From assembly GCA_024663395.1 (NCBI GenBank), contig JANFAH010000120.1:1-64000 (forward strand): a DNA stretch of 64,000 nt. The letters run 5' to 3'. Shown here piece after piece: positions 22,874-35,599 of this stretch (its first letter is position 1; each line of letters begins with the position of its first letter). The notes beneath the pieces were generated by a model. That model worked only from the letters and a program-made list of their open reading frames with translations. It had not been told where the DNA came from and did not search any database. The translations under genes were made by a program, and so were the position numbers. The DNA is from Pisolithus tinctorius (taxonomy: Eukaryota; Basidiomycota; Agaricomycetes; Boletales; Pisolithaceae).

Positions 22874-24032
22874 TGTCTCCCATGCACTAAACTGATTTTC
22901 CTCTTCTACAATTTCGCCCCGCGCATGTCGCACTAAGGCCCGACAGTGGTTGGGCTGGGCTGGGCTCGGCAGAGCCACATCTGGAGGGCAGGTGACCTGC
23001 TCGCTCTGACTGACAGGCAGTGCGTGATAGCAACCAAAGAGGCTGTGGTGCCTATCACGCATTCGTAGCAGTTACTTAGGGATAGGAGGAAATGACACTT
23101 GATTCTTAATTATAGACGGATGTCTACGGTATACGTAAAAAGATGGTGCGGGGACTGGGCGAACGAGAAAATGAGTCTGCAAGGAGGTCGATGGGGGAGG
23201 CGATGAGCCTACTGGCAGACGGCAGTCCAAGAAAGAGGTGGTGGGAAAGTGCTCAGGCTGATACCGGCGAGAGCCGGCATCTGCTTGACCCTTCCACTCC
23301 TCGACATTCGTGGTTATATGGGTCCTACTTCGCCCAGTCAGATAACTCCTCACTCTCAGGCCCTCGTTGGGCTCCGAGCCCATGGAGATATCGTGCACCC
23401 TGCACGACTTCGCCAGATCCAATGCATGCAGTATGCAGACTACTGTATAGTAATATTCTCGGGCTCCTTTACTATTCTGACTATTTTAAACTTCCTGGCT
23501 CTTGGGCCGTGGCCCGAAATAGTCCCTAATAATAGTTCAAAAGGTACGAAATAGATCAATAGACAGACAATTCCTTGACGTAAAAGGCACAAATAGTGTG
23601 TAGTTACAGTTATTTATAAGGCTGTTCGTGAAAAACCTTCACAACAAACAAACAATGTCGTGAATGCCGATCATAAGTTGCACTGCAATGTGTCCGATAC
23701 GTGAACTTAATGCCAGGGTTAATAGTGAACGCTAAGAATAGGGGGTATTAATCTGTATTAATAGGGGGTATTCGCCATCCCCGCAGTATCAAGGCCCGTC
23801 GGAAACTTGAAAGTTGTAGTTATATGGTCAATCCATGCTATGCATTTCAGTTTCATTTCTCACCTCCAAGCGTACTAGCGCAACACTCGATTATGGGCGA
23901 GACGCTGTACCAAGATAGTGGGCAGCGTACTAGATTTGGGTCCTATGACAACTCGCCTTCGGACCGCGTGTTGCTGCCAGCCTTCAAATACCAGTCGTTC
24001 AGACCCCTTGGCGATGTGGCCCCATCAAAATC
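22874..24032. other. Intergenic stretch upstream of the P450
   Basis: No gene is supported. Two short direct repeats AATAGGGGGTATT lie at about 23737-23772. The last few hundred bases probably include the P450 promoter, but no clear TATA box or initiator could be assigned. Confidence 0.4.
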
Positions 24033-26171
24033 ATGCTCATCACAGCTTTGACTGCTGCGTGCTTCCTAGCGGCGTATTTCTCATGGAGCTACTCATTGAA
24101 GCTAAAGGTTAGTAAACGGAAATCAGCCACTAGCCGCACTCGTAATGCCGATGATCGTCTTTACTTCTATTATAGAGCGTCAACTACCTGCCTGGTATGA
24201 GACCACCCCTTTCTGCGATTAGCGCATTTGGTGCTCTCATACCCACGTCTTGGTGGAACCCGGGCCTCCATTGGTCTTGGGAGTGGAGGAAAACCAGTGA
24301 GTTAGCAACATATTTTTCTCAAGGCGGGGGGGACTCATGCTTTTCAGATTATTTCAACTATAAGCACGACGTGATTTCGATGGTTCCGTTGATAGGTCGA
24401 CCCGTATATTACACATGTTCTCTTCCGGTCATGAAGCAGTTGTTGAAAGAAGAAGGCAAGCTGGGTCACGTCAAACCCACCGAAATGACAGATGCGGTCC
24501 TGTATGTGTATCTCCTCATGCGGTATTTTCTGCAGCCTCACATCGTTAAAGTGTCTGGGGCCAGAATCTTCTGTCTGCCAATGGTGATGTGTGGAAGCGC
24601 CATAGGAGGATCGTTGCGCCTGCGATTACAAATGAAACGTGGGCATGCTCCTCCATGCGTAGATCCCTATTGAGACCGTCCATTAGCTACGAACTTATAT
24701 CGCAACAGGCCGCTGCACTGTACGAAGACATGGTCAGAGCAGCTAAATGGGAGAATGAACAAGTGGTAACCGTCAACAATATCAATCAGTATATTCGCCG
24801 TGTACGTCAAACTCGCTTCGCCTTTACACCATGTAGGTTTATCTGTGGCCTCTGTAGTTCGCTTTAGGGATCATATCGCGATGTGGTTTCGGCCTTCAGA
24901 TGGCATGGACGGACCCAAATACCAAAAATACTGAAGAAGAGATGTCCTTTCCAACTGCAATGGAATGGGTCGCAACGACTCTGGTTCCATGGAGCCTCGT
25001 CTTGCCGCGTTGGTCGTACCGACTACCCTCCAAATGGTAAGTCTCATTCTAATCCCGTGGTCTCTCGACATATCTGTGGTCAAAGGCTTCGCAATATGGA
25101 ACACGCTCGGTCATCGTTAGCGGAGTACATGAACACGTTTGTCGAAACAAAAGTGCAAGAGCTCTCCGGGGTGACAGACGGTGATGATCATGCGCAGCGT
25201 GGCGACATCTTCACGCGCCTCGTGGCTGGGCTGGACAGATCCGGAAAGACTGGCCTAGAAAAGCAGGAAGTCGTGAGTTAATCCTTCCTGATTGACATAT
25301 ACAATACTTTACAGTGGCCATTAAGATCGGGAATACTTTCGCGCTGATGTTTGCTGGTCATGGTGCGTTTCTTATCTCCGAGACTCCGTCTAATCGATTC
25401 ATTCCGCGCTTCAGAGACAACCTCGAGCGTCCTGTCAGCGACTCTGGGTTACCTGGCATTCCATCAGGACGAACAAGAGAAGGCATATCAAGAAATCTTG
25501 GCAGCGACTCCTGCCAATGGCGAACTAGTTCGTCATTCCTTATGTGCCGTCGCTTCTGACCAACGTTCTTCCAGGGTACAGAATATCTGGCAAAACTTAC
25601 TCATACCTTGGCATGCTTTCATGAATCTGCAAGAATGATACGTGAGTCATCTTCGATTCTGTGCTTGCTCTCAGCCTAATTATATGACCATCAGCTGCAG
25701 CGCACGTAATCCCAAGAGATGTCATTGATGATGTCGCAGTTAATGTAACAAGTCCTACTCCGGGAACTATCGTGTTTCCCAAGGGTTCGAGGATCATTAT
25801 CGACATGGTCGCCATCCGTAAGCTGAGCTCATGTCACATGCATTTGTCCACCTGAAATGACATGTATAGATCACAATCCCGAGACGTTCCTTGACCCTGA
25901 GGTGTGGCGCCCCTCGCGCTGGTACGGCGTATCCGAGCATGACCTCACCATGTTTTCCACTGGGCCACGTGTGTGTCCAGGGCGCAAGTTCGCCCAGATG
26001 GAAGCCGTTTCTTTCTTGGCGCATCTCTTACGCGACTGGAAAATTGACATCGAGCCCCGTAATGGGGAGACCAGAAAGCAGCTCGAAGAACGAGTGATGG
26101 GAAATACGAAGTTTATTGGTCTTGCATTCGGGGTTCGACCTGTGGGCCTGAAGCTCATCGCTAGGAAGTAA
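24033..26171 (+). CDS. Cytochrome P450 monooxygenase, 12 exons, intact (517 aa)
   Basis: The exons are 24033-24107, 24176-24296, 24348-24501, 24552-24638, 24687-24805, 24868-25036, 25086-25272, 25326-25362, 25415-25527, 25575-25641, 25695-25817 and 25870-26171. They sum to 1554 nt with GT-AG borders and no stop. P450s are heme monooxygenases, anchored in the ER membrane in fungi, that use NADPH-P450 reductase. Motifs: an N-terminal anchor (ITALTAACFLAAYFSW), the C-helix WKRHRRIV, and the I-helix oxygen-binding FAGHETTSS spread over exons 8-9. The expected ExxR is present as HESAR. The heme loop is FSTGPRVCPGRKFA with the ligand Cys. Length is normal for the superfamily. No biosynthetic partner genes are visible, so the substrate is unknown. 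The start was chosen because it supplies the membrane anchor directly before the first donor. Confidence 0.93.
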
Positions 26172-26499
26172 CGGATTTATTGGAGTTTTCCCTGTCCCTG
26201 TTGGGACATTTTTGTGCTTCTGGATATCGCGTCTTGATATTTCTGCTTTTTTTTCTTGCTGATTCCGTGGCGCCACGTCGAACAGGGTGTAAATCCCCGA
26301 CTCCCGCGTAGGTGGGAGAGGGTTCTTGTCCGACCCGATTCAAGGTTTGTGTCAAAGGATCTGTCGCGTATGACATCCTCTTCCTCCATTTCCCTGTGTA
26401 ACAAAACATCTACTTGTTCTCTACTCCGTATTGTCTCAACACAGTGCAGGTAGAACACAGCGTCAGCACATTGTCTCAACGACATGAGTAATATATAAC

Positions 26500-27485
26500 C
26501 TGAATATGCACCAAATTTTGCTGTGCAACCTAACAACTTGATTGCCTCGTCCAGGTCACCGAGGGTATGTCGCCGTTGGAATCTATCCATAAGGAATCCT
26601 GCGAGGGAATTGAGGGAAATTGCACGGAAACATGATCTGATGGACGAAAGTCCCACGCACCACGTGCTAGGCTGACAGCTTCGTCCAGCTCGGCTGCTAC
26701 ACCCAGTTTGTTGAACGTATCACAAAGGCAAAGCGCGGAAGGTTTTGGAGCGATAAGGCACAGTCGTCACTCTGGCCTCGACGGAGTTCCGATGCTTCTC
26801 AATTCAACTTGGCGGCCTCGTCTAGGTCCGGAATTGTGTCCTGCCTCTGGTGTCTATCGCTGAGAAATTCGGCAAGGTTGTTGAGAGAATGGCGCGGCAT
26901 TCATGTCCCGGAAGACGAAGGTCCGATGCAACACGTGCAAGCCGAATAGCTTCCTCCAGATCAGACAGCAGGCCCAGCTTGTTGAACCTATCGTTCAGGC
27001 ACAGTGCCAGGACCATGCAGCACGCCGCAACTCAATGACCTCGTCCAGGTCGCGAATCGACTTCTGCGCCCGAGATTTATCTCTAAGACAGTTTTCAAGA
27101 AGGCGGAGGTTGTAGCACGGCGCTCGTGGTTCGGTGGACGAAGGCTTAAACGCGGCTCGTGCGAACGTTCAAGGTCAACCATCACTCCAAGGGTATCATA
27201 CCTCTCACCAAGACAAGCCGCAAGGTCGTGGAGTGACGTCGATCGATCAGGATGTCTACGGGGGCGGAGGTCCAATGGTTCTCTGTTCAGGTCAACAGCT
27301 TCTTCCAAATCAGCTATCGCGCCTCGTCTCAGCAAGTATGTGCGAAGAGAACTTGCGAATGAGCTGTCTTCACATATTCCGGACTCTTTGATTGATAAAG
27401 CGGTAATTGTGCACGGCCGCGGGAGATAATCTCTCGAAGATCCGCTATTTGTCTTTTGAATATAATTAGTACAATCCATCAACAT
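26500..27485 (-). pseudogene. TPR-repeat protein relic (CHAT/HET-associated type)
   Basis: Minus-strand fragments in shifting frames carry the periodic pattern of fungal TPR arrays: DLEEAVDLNREPLDLRP with RHPDRSTSLHDLAACLGERY (about 27300-27200), LNDRFNKLGLLSDLEEAIRLAR (about 26990-26930), and SLNSLAGFLMDRFQ with DLDEAIKLLG (about 26620-26530). The repeats bind partner proteins or nucleotide-sensing domains in STAND and CHAT systems. Here neither a start, a CHAT domain nor a continuous frame remains. The array is tail-to-tail with the P450. Confidence 0.6.
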
Positions 27486-28523
27486 TTGTTGTGATGATCA
27501 GAGATTAGTTAACTCACTACTTCGGCCGAGAAAATCAGGCCAAGGCGAGGTGCGTTTGCATTACAGTTTAGTAAGGACCCCATGAAGACCTTATGAGTGA
27601 CCAACTCACCTGAGGTAATAAGCCAAAAGCGGGGGTATGGTAGTCCGTGAACGATCCTTGCAGTAATGCAGTGGAAGCCTACAGGAAAACAGAGTTATGT
27701 AAGCAGAAATGTATGACAGAAAAAGGCCATACAAGGAGAAAAACACCCACGAGAGTAGGAGCGGTGGAGGGAAAATGAGGAAGCCGCGGAAATTGAAAGT
27801 TGGAACCGAACTTCATTCGCTGTCGTTCGTAACACTCGTGCATGTCTGAGTTTCACCAGTTGCTTGTGACCGGCATTCTGGAAATCACCGCTATCGCAAA
27901 CCAAGGTTTTGTTGTACTTACAACCAGACACGCCAATGGTGAGAGTGCAATTCGACTGCCCGCGACACCCACAGCGATTCCCTATTCACGACCTACATGA
28001 GTGATGAACGTGAAGAAGTCGTGGACGGGTACCCTGTAAACGAGATTTGGAATAAGGTGGGCAGTGATTGACAACGACCTAGTGTGACTGGCAGGCCTGG
28101 CTGTGGAAGTTCGTGACGGGCCTGTTGCCCGATATGGTTGACGTCCTGGAGACTCGTCGAAGACGGGGACCGCAGTATGTCTGCGTAATAACCAGGACTA
28201 CTAAACCGCGGCCTCACTTTGGCTGTGCAACCACCGAATTCCGAGCGTATCATTTGGAGCAAACCGAATCTAGACGCACGCAGAACGTCTATCTCGCAGA
28301 AGTTCCTAGGTACATATATTCACAATGTCTACAATTATTAACAATATTCATGATCAAACACCATGCATCACGGACACAGTCCAGCGCGCGCGCAACGTCA
28401 TCATTCCGAATCATATTACGCCTTCCTCGATACCCTCTCCATTTCCGAGGCATCCGTAGCAGATCAGTCCAAGGCATACTGGTTTCCTATCCTTTTAGGT
28501 AGGAGTCACAATTTTCCTCCCAT
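27486..28523. other. No supportable gene
   Basis: Only short unrelated frames occur on both strands. The right end is the 3' flank of the MARVEL-like gene. Confidence 0.4.
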
Positions 28524-29333
28524 TCAAGGCAAGTTCCTCATGGGAGTAGAACCATAATGCGTTGCGCGGCGGTCCCAGCGGCCGTGCAGAGGATCACGGA
28601 AAGCCTTATTGGCGGACGCGAAGAGGAATGAAGTGACGAAGAGTGCAAGCACCACGACCCAGCTCACCCATGCGAACGCAAGCATGGCAGTGAGGACACG
28701 ACAGCTAGAGTAGACCCAGCATGAGGAGAGGTTGCCCCAGTGGGTGTCAGGGTCGGGCGGGTTGCCGGTGCGCTGTTTAGGGTAACAGAGTCAGCGGGAA
28801 TCAGGAATGATGTTAAACTTGGGAGACACGACACCAGGACTTACAGTGGCGATAGCGGCACCGACGATCCAGAGGAGGAAGAGGACAAAGAGCCCGATAA
28901 GCTCAGTTGCGAAAGTGTTGATGAAGCGACGTTCCATTCTCTTGTGGATTGTGCGACCACTAAAACGATAGAGCTCGATTAGACATCGATCTGACAAGGA
29001 GTACCGCTTTGATGATCTCACATGAGGAACGACCAGAACATGGAAAGGATGCTGGTTACGAGCAACTCGATGATGATAGGATCTTAGATGTATGATGAAC
29101 CTCACAGCGACCACTCGATAGACATGTTCACTCACCATAGAAGCTAACGCCGTAGTTCAGGGGGTCGAAAGGAGACAGGTTGAGTGTGTAGTGGAGCCTA
29201 ACGGCGCAGAGCGACATGACGACCGCCGAGAAAATAAACTTTGTTCCAACAGCATTAACACTTCTGACATCGCAACCCGCCCATGAAAACTCACTAGAAG
29301 AACGTAGAGGAAGACACGGAATCCGTGAATCAT
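28524..29333 (-). CDS. MARVEL-like tetraspan membrane protein, 5 exons, intact (188 aa)
   Basis: The exons on the minus strand are 29333-29295, 29238-29136, 29082-29022, 28959-28845 and 28772-28524. They total 567 nt with GT-AG junctions. The predicted product has four hydrophobic segments. The first is FRVFLYVLL joined to FIFSAVVMSLCAV. The others are IIIELLVTSILSMFWSFL, ELIGLFVLFLLWIVGAAIA and AFAWVSWVVVLALFVTSFLFA. The loop before helix 4 has WGNLSSCW and SSCRVL, and the tail has AFRDPLHGRWD. This layout fits the basidiomycete MARVEL/tetraspan proteins, thought to sit in plasma-membrane or vesicle membranes. Function is otherwise unknown. The start ATG is the only one upstream of the first donor in frame. 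The family name is inferred from topology and loop pattern. Confidence 0.82.
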
Positions 29334-30777
29334 GATGTTGTCCTCTCACTTGGTGGCGAGTTGAGGTTGATGGATGTTGTGGGCTTCTGAGAGAGGGCGT
29401 GGTAATGATACTCTTCTCGTACGACGCACCCGGGTTTTATGTAGGATGACGAAATGCCCACGAGGAACTTGTGCACATACCACGCCGATTCACGAAATGA
29501 AATTCACGCCGCATCTCCGCTTCGTTGAATGACATCCACCCACCTTTGAGAACCGCCACGTGGGTATGACTCACCAGAGAGCATCGTTGCCGTTGGGCTT
29601 GCAGACTGGCCAGTACCTAGTGGAAAGCAGGAGAAGCCGTGCGAAGCACGGGGCGTATGGCGTCATCCGAGTGCCATGTTGGGCCTAAGGACAGCGTGAC
29701 CGCAAGAATGGAAGTTCAGACGTCAGCGGCCTCGAGGCCTGCCTCGTTCTCGGGATGATCCTGGACGACCCACATTCCTCTCTCTCATCTTCCCGGATAT
29801 CTCCCCCCGCCGAACGGTTTTTAGAACTTGTCGGGAATAAACGCCATCGTAACTGTAAGCCAGTGGGGTAGGCAGGACAGATCAACCGCCACCTACTTAT
29901 GGTCTCCGTTTCGGCGAATCGGGTAGTACGGCCTGCGCAGGCTGCACAGCAACTTGTTGCTTGCATAAGCTAAGCGAGCAAGCGGAGCCAAACTTTGGCA
30001 AGTCTCCCAGTTGGAATAGGCACAGCTCTGGCTGAGCCGATCGACGTCACCATGGCTGAAGCACTTTTTTCATACACTGTATCGTAGCAGCGTCAGCGTG
30101 CACACCGGGATGATTGACTCACGGGACATGGGAGTGCAGTGACGTCGACTCGTCTCGATACCCCACATGGTAATTATACTGCAGGGCGCTGTGCGTTGGA
30201 CAGCATACTCAAACCAGACTCCACTAGCACCACGGAAACTTCACAAAACTGCATGGGCTCCAAGTCCCACATATGTAACACCTGGACGCTGGGAGCTGGT
30301 GAACGCACGGAACGCGGCACTCCGACACTGGATCTCCATCAACCTGGCACGCAAAACCTCAAACTAGGTTCTATCCAGTAACCAGTGTGCTATCCGAAGC
30401 GTTATGCACAGCAGTTATCCTTCCTCGATGTGACGTCACCCCCGCTGTAATATTGTTAAAGCATAGTGCTCCGATTGGAGACGTTGACAACATTCGCAAT
30501 AATCTTATAACAATCGTTCACTCTCCAAATAGCAATCTTCGCGTATCATAGCTGTACAAGCTCGGAGTGGGGATGATGTGATAACGGTAGCTGTAAGATA
30601 CATATGAGCGGGAGTGGGCGAAGGCGCTGCGCGCCTTCCGGCCGTGATGAGAGGGTGATCTGAGACGAGTGTCAGCTGCGGATCCTGGGTGCTAGGAGGG
30701 CATTGTCCGACGCGACGGGCTGACGCTCGTTTCCCGCCAGATAGGAGGGCAATGGCTTTACTCACGGTAGATGTTTG
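29334..30777. other. Intergenic stretch, no gene seen
   Basis: Only short frames occur on both strands. A GC-rich segment at 30600-30720 and flanking sequence of the DIRS-like relic close the stretch at about 30777. Confidence 0.4.
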
Positions 30778-30842
30778 TGGCCTCAGCATACTGGTGGCAT
30801 GGCAATGCGTATGAACTCGGTAGCCATCTCTGTCAGCATGGC
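30778..30842 (-). pseudogene. 3' end of the interrupted tyrosine recombinase gene
   Basis: Read on the minus strand this short piece continues the recombinase reading frame exactly where Copia-1 interrupts it: from the duplicated target GCCAT it encodes MLTEMATEFIRIAMPPVC and a stop at 30778-30780. It belongs to the gene at 35915-38721. Confidence 0.8.
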
Positions 30843-31133
30843 TAACAAAGGTATGAGTTTCTCAGTGTACGAAGTAGTCACTTTATTAGTACCTAACGAA
30901 GGTATGAGTTTCTACACTACGTCAGTACCAAGTAAACGAGTGGAATCTAGCTATACTCACCTCAGTGTACGAAGTAGTCACTGAGGTGGAAAAGAACGGT
31001 GCGGAAAATTTATAGTACCGTAATTAGTAAGCGCATTGACATCGGAATTTAATTCCGAGGGTCGGGGAACAATTCCGAGCCCTCTGGGCGAAACTCCGAG
31101 ATGCTACCGTAACTCCGGGTTGCATTCTCGACA
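30843..31133 (-). repeat. Copia-1 3' LTR (left on + strand)
   Basis: Element-strand ends are TGTCGAG and CGTTA. It has two direct copies of AACGAAGGTATGAGTTTCT (one mutated) and two of AGTGTACGAAGTAGTCACT. A perfect 10-bp hairpin stem, CACCTCAGTG and CACTGAGGTG, lies at 30958-30988 around an 11-nt loop. Confidence 0.93.
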
Positions 31134-31143
31134 CTCCCCCTCA
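31134..31143 (-). other. Copia-1 polypurine tract
   Basis: On the element strand the sequence GAGGGGGAG immediately precedes the 3' LTR start TGTCGAG. It would prime plus-strand DNA synthesis. It overlaps the stop codon of pol at 31141-31143. Confidence 0.8.
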
Positions 31144-34100
31144 ATCGGAACGAAGTCCGAGTGCAGACGCGAAGTGTTTCGCCTTGATGCTAGGTAGAGG
31201 CTTGGTAAGGGTATCGGCGACCATGTCGTCAGTAGGACAATAAATTAAACGAAAGGAATTGTTTTCCACAGCAAAACGAATGAAATGGTATCGTATGTCG
31301 ATGTGCTTTGTGCGAGCGTGATAGCTGCCATCTTTGCTAAGTGCGATGGTGGATTGACTGTCAGAATACAGCGGGATAGGGTGTGTGAGCAGTTGGAAAA
31401 CTTCCCCGATGAGTCGTCGAAGCCACAGGCCCTCTTTGGCTGCGTGAGTCGCTGCGATGTACTCTGCTTCAGCAGTGGAGAGCGTTACGAGTTCCTGTTT
31501 CTGTGAAGCCCAACTGATAGCTCCACCATCTAGTAGGTAGGCATATCCGCTTATAGCACGTCGATGCTCCTGTGAAGCTCCATCTGCATCGGTATAGCCC
31601 TCGAGGCCTCGTTCTGAATTTCCGAACGTTAAAGCGAGTGCTTTTGTGCCTGAGATATACCTGTAGATTCATTTCACGGCTTCCCAGTGGGTCATGTTGG
31701 GTGCGTTGTTGAACTGAGCGACTGTGGAGACAGCAAATGTGATATCTGGGCGTGTTCCAACAGCAAGGTGCATGAGGGAGCCAACAGCAGCACAGTAGGG
31801 TACGTTTTTCATGCGTGCAGCTTCTTCGGCTGGCTGCGGAATTTCTCTGCGAGAGAGTTTTATTCCGGGGTCCATTGGAATTGCAGCAGGTTTGCAGTCA
31901 GCAAGGTTGTATTTCGTCAGGATGGCCTCAATGTAGGACTGCTGTGACAGGGATATGGTGTGGGCTTCTCTGTTCCATGTCACCTTCATCCCAAGTAGCC
32001 AACTGATGGGCCCTAGGTCGGAGATTTTAAAACGAGTGCTGATCTCCTGTTTAAACGAGTGAATTAATGATGGGGAACTGCCTGTTACAGTGCAGTCATC
32101 GACGTGGCTGGCGAGGATGAGAATTTCCGATCCTATGCGACCATAGAACACTCCCCAGTCTGCGTGTGCCCTGGTGAGCCCAAGATCTGCAAGAGTAGCG
32201 CATAGCTTCTGGTACCACCGAAGCGCGCCTTGTTTCGAGCCGTATAATGCTACGTTTAGCTTCCCAACTGGACGGGAAAAATTCCGCCCTATAGCATAGC
32301 CCTCAGGGAGCTCCATGTAAATGTCTTCGCCATCTCCGAGTTTGCCATTGAGGAATGCCGAGTGGAAATCGAATACATCAATATCCCAGTCATTGCGTGC
32401 AGCAATTGCTAGTATGGTGCGGAGAGATGCGAGTCTTGCGACAGGGGCATATGTTTCGTCGTAGTCAATGCCCTGGATCTGAGAATATCCCTTAGCGACT
32501 AGGCGGGCCTTGTACTTCTCGATTTCTCCGGCAGCGTTGCGTTTGATCTTGAAGACCCATTTGCATCCTACGACATTTGCGCCCTTGGGGCACTCAACGA
32601 CATCCCAGGTATGCGCTTCCTCTAGGCTGTTTAATTCCACATTTATGGCATTTTGCCACTTTGGCCAGTCAGCTCGGGATTTCGCCTCACGGACTGTTGA
32701 TGGGTCTAGCCCTTTGGCTTCAGCCATCCCTGCCACCATAGCATACACGATGTTAGTGTCATCTTCATCGGCAGCTAGCTCTTCGTCGAATACATAGGTA
32801 GTGTTTTCTCGGGATTTCGGGCTGTTTGGGTTGCTATCGCTCTCTCAGAGTTCTTTTACGAAGTCGAGAGGGATGCGCCCATCACGAGTGCCTTCCCCTG
32901 CACGTAGGCGCCTCATATAGTCTGATTCGAAGCGCTGGCGAGTGGAACGACGAGGTTGAGGTGGAGGTGTTTCGAAATTGTCTCCGAGTGGGTCCGGAAT
33001 TAGTCTCGGAATTTCCGAAGTTGCTTCGGTGGGTCGCTCGACCATCTGCGGGGCCTCGGAATTTCCCTGTGAAGCTGCGGAGTTCCGTTCTGAAGTTTCG
33101 GAATTTCGTTTTGAGGCTTCGGAATTTCTTTCTGAGGTGTCAGAATTCCCCTGCTCCCCCTCGAGCGGCACACCATGTGGTACAGACACATCCCGGCGCT
33201 CGAAAATGACACTTCTTTCGATTCCGATTGCTCGTGTGTCAGGCCAGTAGATACGGTGGCCATCGCTCTCAGGGTCAAAACCTACCCAGTGTCCGTCTCG
33301 GGCTCGCATGTCTAGTTTGGAGCCAGAGGTGTCATGGACCTTGACACGACATCCCCAGACCGGAATTTTTGAGAGATCAGGTGGTCTTTGGTAGAGCATT
33401 TCGTAGGGAGTTTTCGTGCCTAGACGGCGAGTTGACGAGTGGTTTTTGAGCCAGGTCGCATGCATAATGGCCTCCCCCCAGAGGTTCTTGGGTAGGCCAC
33501 TGGCATGAATCATCGCACGTACACGCTGAACAAGTGTTCTGTTGAGTCGTTCTGCAACTCCATTGTGTTCGGGGGTATCATGGACGGTTATGCATCGTTC
33601 TGTGCCTTGGGATTTCAGATATTCCGAAAATTCCGCACTAAGGTATTCTCCCCCTCGATCTGAGCGAAGCCGCTTGACTTTGGTGTCGAACTGCGTGTTC
33701 AGCCATGCTTCATAGGCCTTGTACGATGTGAAGGTCTCGGCTTTCGTCTTTTGGAGGTACAGCTTGGTGTAGCGGGTGTGGTCATCCGTGAATGACACGT
33801 AGTATTGGCTGTGGCCAGGGGTTTGGACCGGAGAAGGTCCCCAGAGATCTGTGTGGATCTCGTCACCTAGGTGTTCACGGCGGGGTGGGTCGCGCTCCTT
33901 CCCAATGGGCTTCCGAGTTGCTTTGGCATATTCACATGAATTGCACGCGCCCATGGTAGGATGTGCTTCGTCCAGTTTAATTCCAGTAATCGTGCCATCC
34001 TTGAGCATGCGCCGGATGGCTTTGGGAGTGATGTGGCCAAGCCTTATGTGAATCTCCTCCATGGTTAAGGATTCTGTGGCCTTGGCCAGGCCTGCGAAGG

Positions 34101-35559
34101 CACGACGAGCTTGTTTAAGGCAGTAGAGGCCTTTTTGCATCGGAATTTCAGCTACTTTCCTTTTTCGAGCATCGAAAATTTGACAACGCTTGTCTCGGAA
34201 TAATGCCGCATACCCAGCAACGTCAAGTTTGCTAACGGAAACGAGTGTAATTCCCATCTTGGGGGCATAGAGCACGTCTTTGAGTCGAATATGGGTCTGG
34301 GTATTGCCGTTTGGGAGTGAGATTGCGAGATCGCCTTTCCCAATGGCATGGAAGGTGTGGTTGTCAGCAGCAGTGATAGGTTTGGGTACGATTGGCTTGT
34401 AATCGAGGAATTTGCTGCGGTAGGAGGACATATGGCGTGAAGCGCCTGAGTCGAACAGGATTGTCTCTTCTGCGGAATTTAGGCTTTCGCCTGCAAGGAG
34501 AACACAGTCGTAGTTGTTCGTATATGCATCTTCTTCATCGTTAACGATGTCCTGGGGGTTCGGAATTTCTTCCTCCGCAATTTCTGTAAGCCAGTCGTCG
34601 TCCTGCGGGTGTGCTAGCCAAACTCCATCAGGTTCTGAGTCAGCGCTGGTCTGCGCACTCAAGCTGGCTGATGCACTGGCCGCAGTGGCCGCTTTTCCGG
34701 TACCTTTCTCCTTCTTTTTCCCTTTTCCCTTGTTCTGGAACCACTTGGGCGCTTGCCCAGCTTTTCCGCCACCCTCTTCCCAGCATTGGTCTTTCGTATG
34801 ACCTTTCTTTCCGCAATTTTCACAGGTGGACTTCTTTCCATCCTTCGCTGTGTAAGCCGCATCTTTGGAATTTCCGGAGTTTCCAGAGTTGCCTCTTTTC
34901 GTCCGCGTTTGGCGCCTATCATATTCGTCGGAAATTACTTTGACTGTAAAGTCCGGAGATAGGTCCTTTTGCATGACTAGGGCCGAAGACGTCATAGCTG
35001 CAAGGTTGGAGTCGTAAGAAGCGGGAAGTGAACTGAGGATGATGGCTGCAAAGTCGTCGTCTGTGATTGACTGTCCAAGCGCAGCAAGTTGTTCGTGCAG
35101 TGCGCGCATCTTGTCAAAGTGAGTGCAGACATCGCCTTTTTCCGAACAGTGGGATTCTTGGAGTTTTCTCCGAAGATCAATTGCGACGACACGAGAGCGG
35201 TTTTGGAAAAGGTCAGTGAGGACACCCCACACACTCTTCGCAGTCTCTTCCTTCAGGACTCGAAGGAATAGAGATTCCGGGAGCGACACAGCAATCACTT
35301 GCTTGACGTATCCGTCATCCTTAGCCCATTGCTGAAGTTTTTCTGGGTATTCACTGACAAGTTTTTGCTCTGTGGCTGTGGGCTTCCAGGAGGCGTCTTT
35401 CCCTGCTGAAGGGTCCTCTGGTTTTGCATCCAAGCCGGTCAGGTGTCCGATCAGCCCTTTTGAGCTGACAGCCCATTCAACCCGAGCCTTGTAGTATAGC
35501 CAGTTGCTTCTGTCCGCATTTAGGGTTGGGACTTGTAAGGAATGATCGTCTTTTGCCAT
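31141..35559 (-). pseudogene. Copia-1 gag-pol polyprotein with two in-frame TGA codons
   Basis: From ATG at 35559 to TGA at 31141 the frame is 1473 codons without any frameshift. The domains run in order as follows. Gag has a zinc knuckle CENCGKKGHTKDQC (about residue 245). The aspartic protease has FDSGASRHM (about 370). The integrase has a zinc-binding domain (HIRLGH, CNSCEYAK) and catalytic residues in HTDLWGP, TDDHTRY and PEHNGVAERLNRT. RT has FDFHSAFLNG and ASHVDD. RNase H has YTDADGA and STAEAEYIAAT. TGA at 32845-32847 splits integrase from RT, and TGA at 31669-31671 (CGA in Copia-2) splits RT from RNase H. All catalytic residues I looked for are present. The element is probably a very recent copy that has been silenced by point mutation. 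Confidence 0.93.
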
Positions 35560-35599
35560 AGTGGGTATTGTTGCTGTGTATTAACTCTTTCGGAATTAG

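Noticed and set aside
32510..32797. Plus-strand open frames across both Copia elements (for example 32510-32797 and 40832-41119)
   Set aside because: They are antisense shadows of the gag-pol frame and change with every substitution in the real frame.
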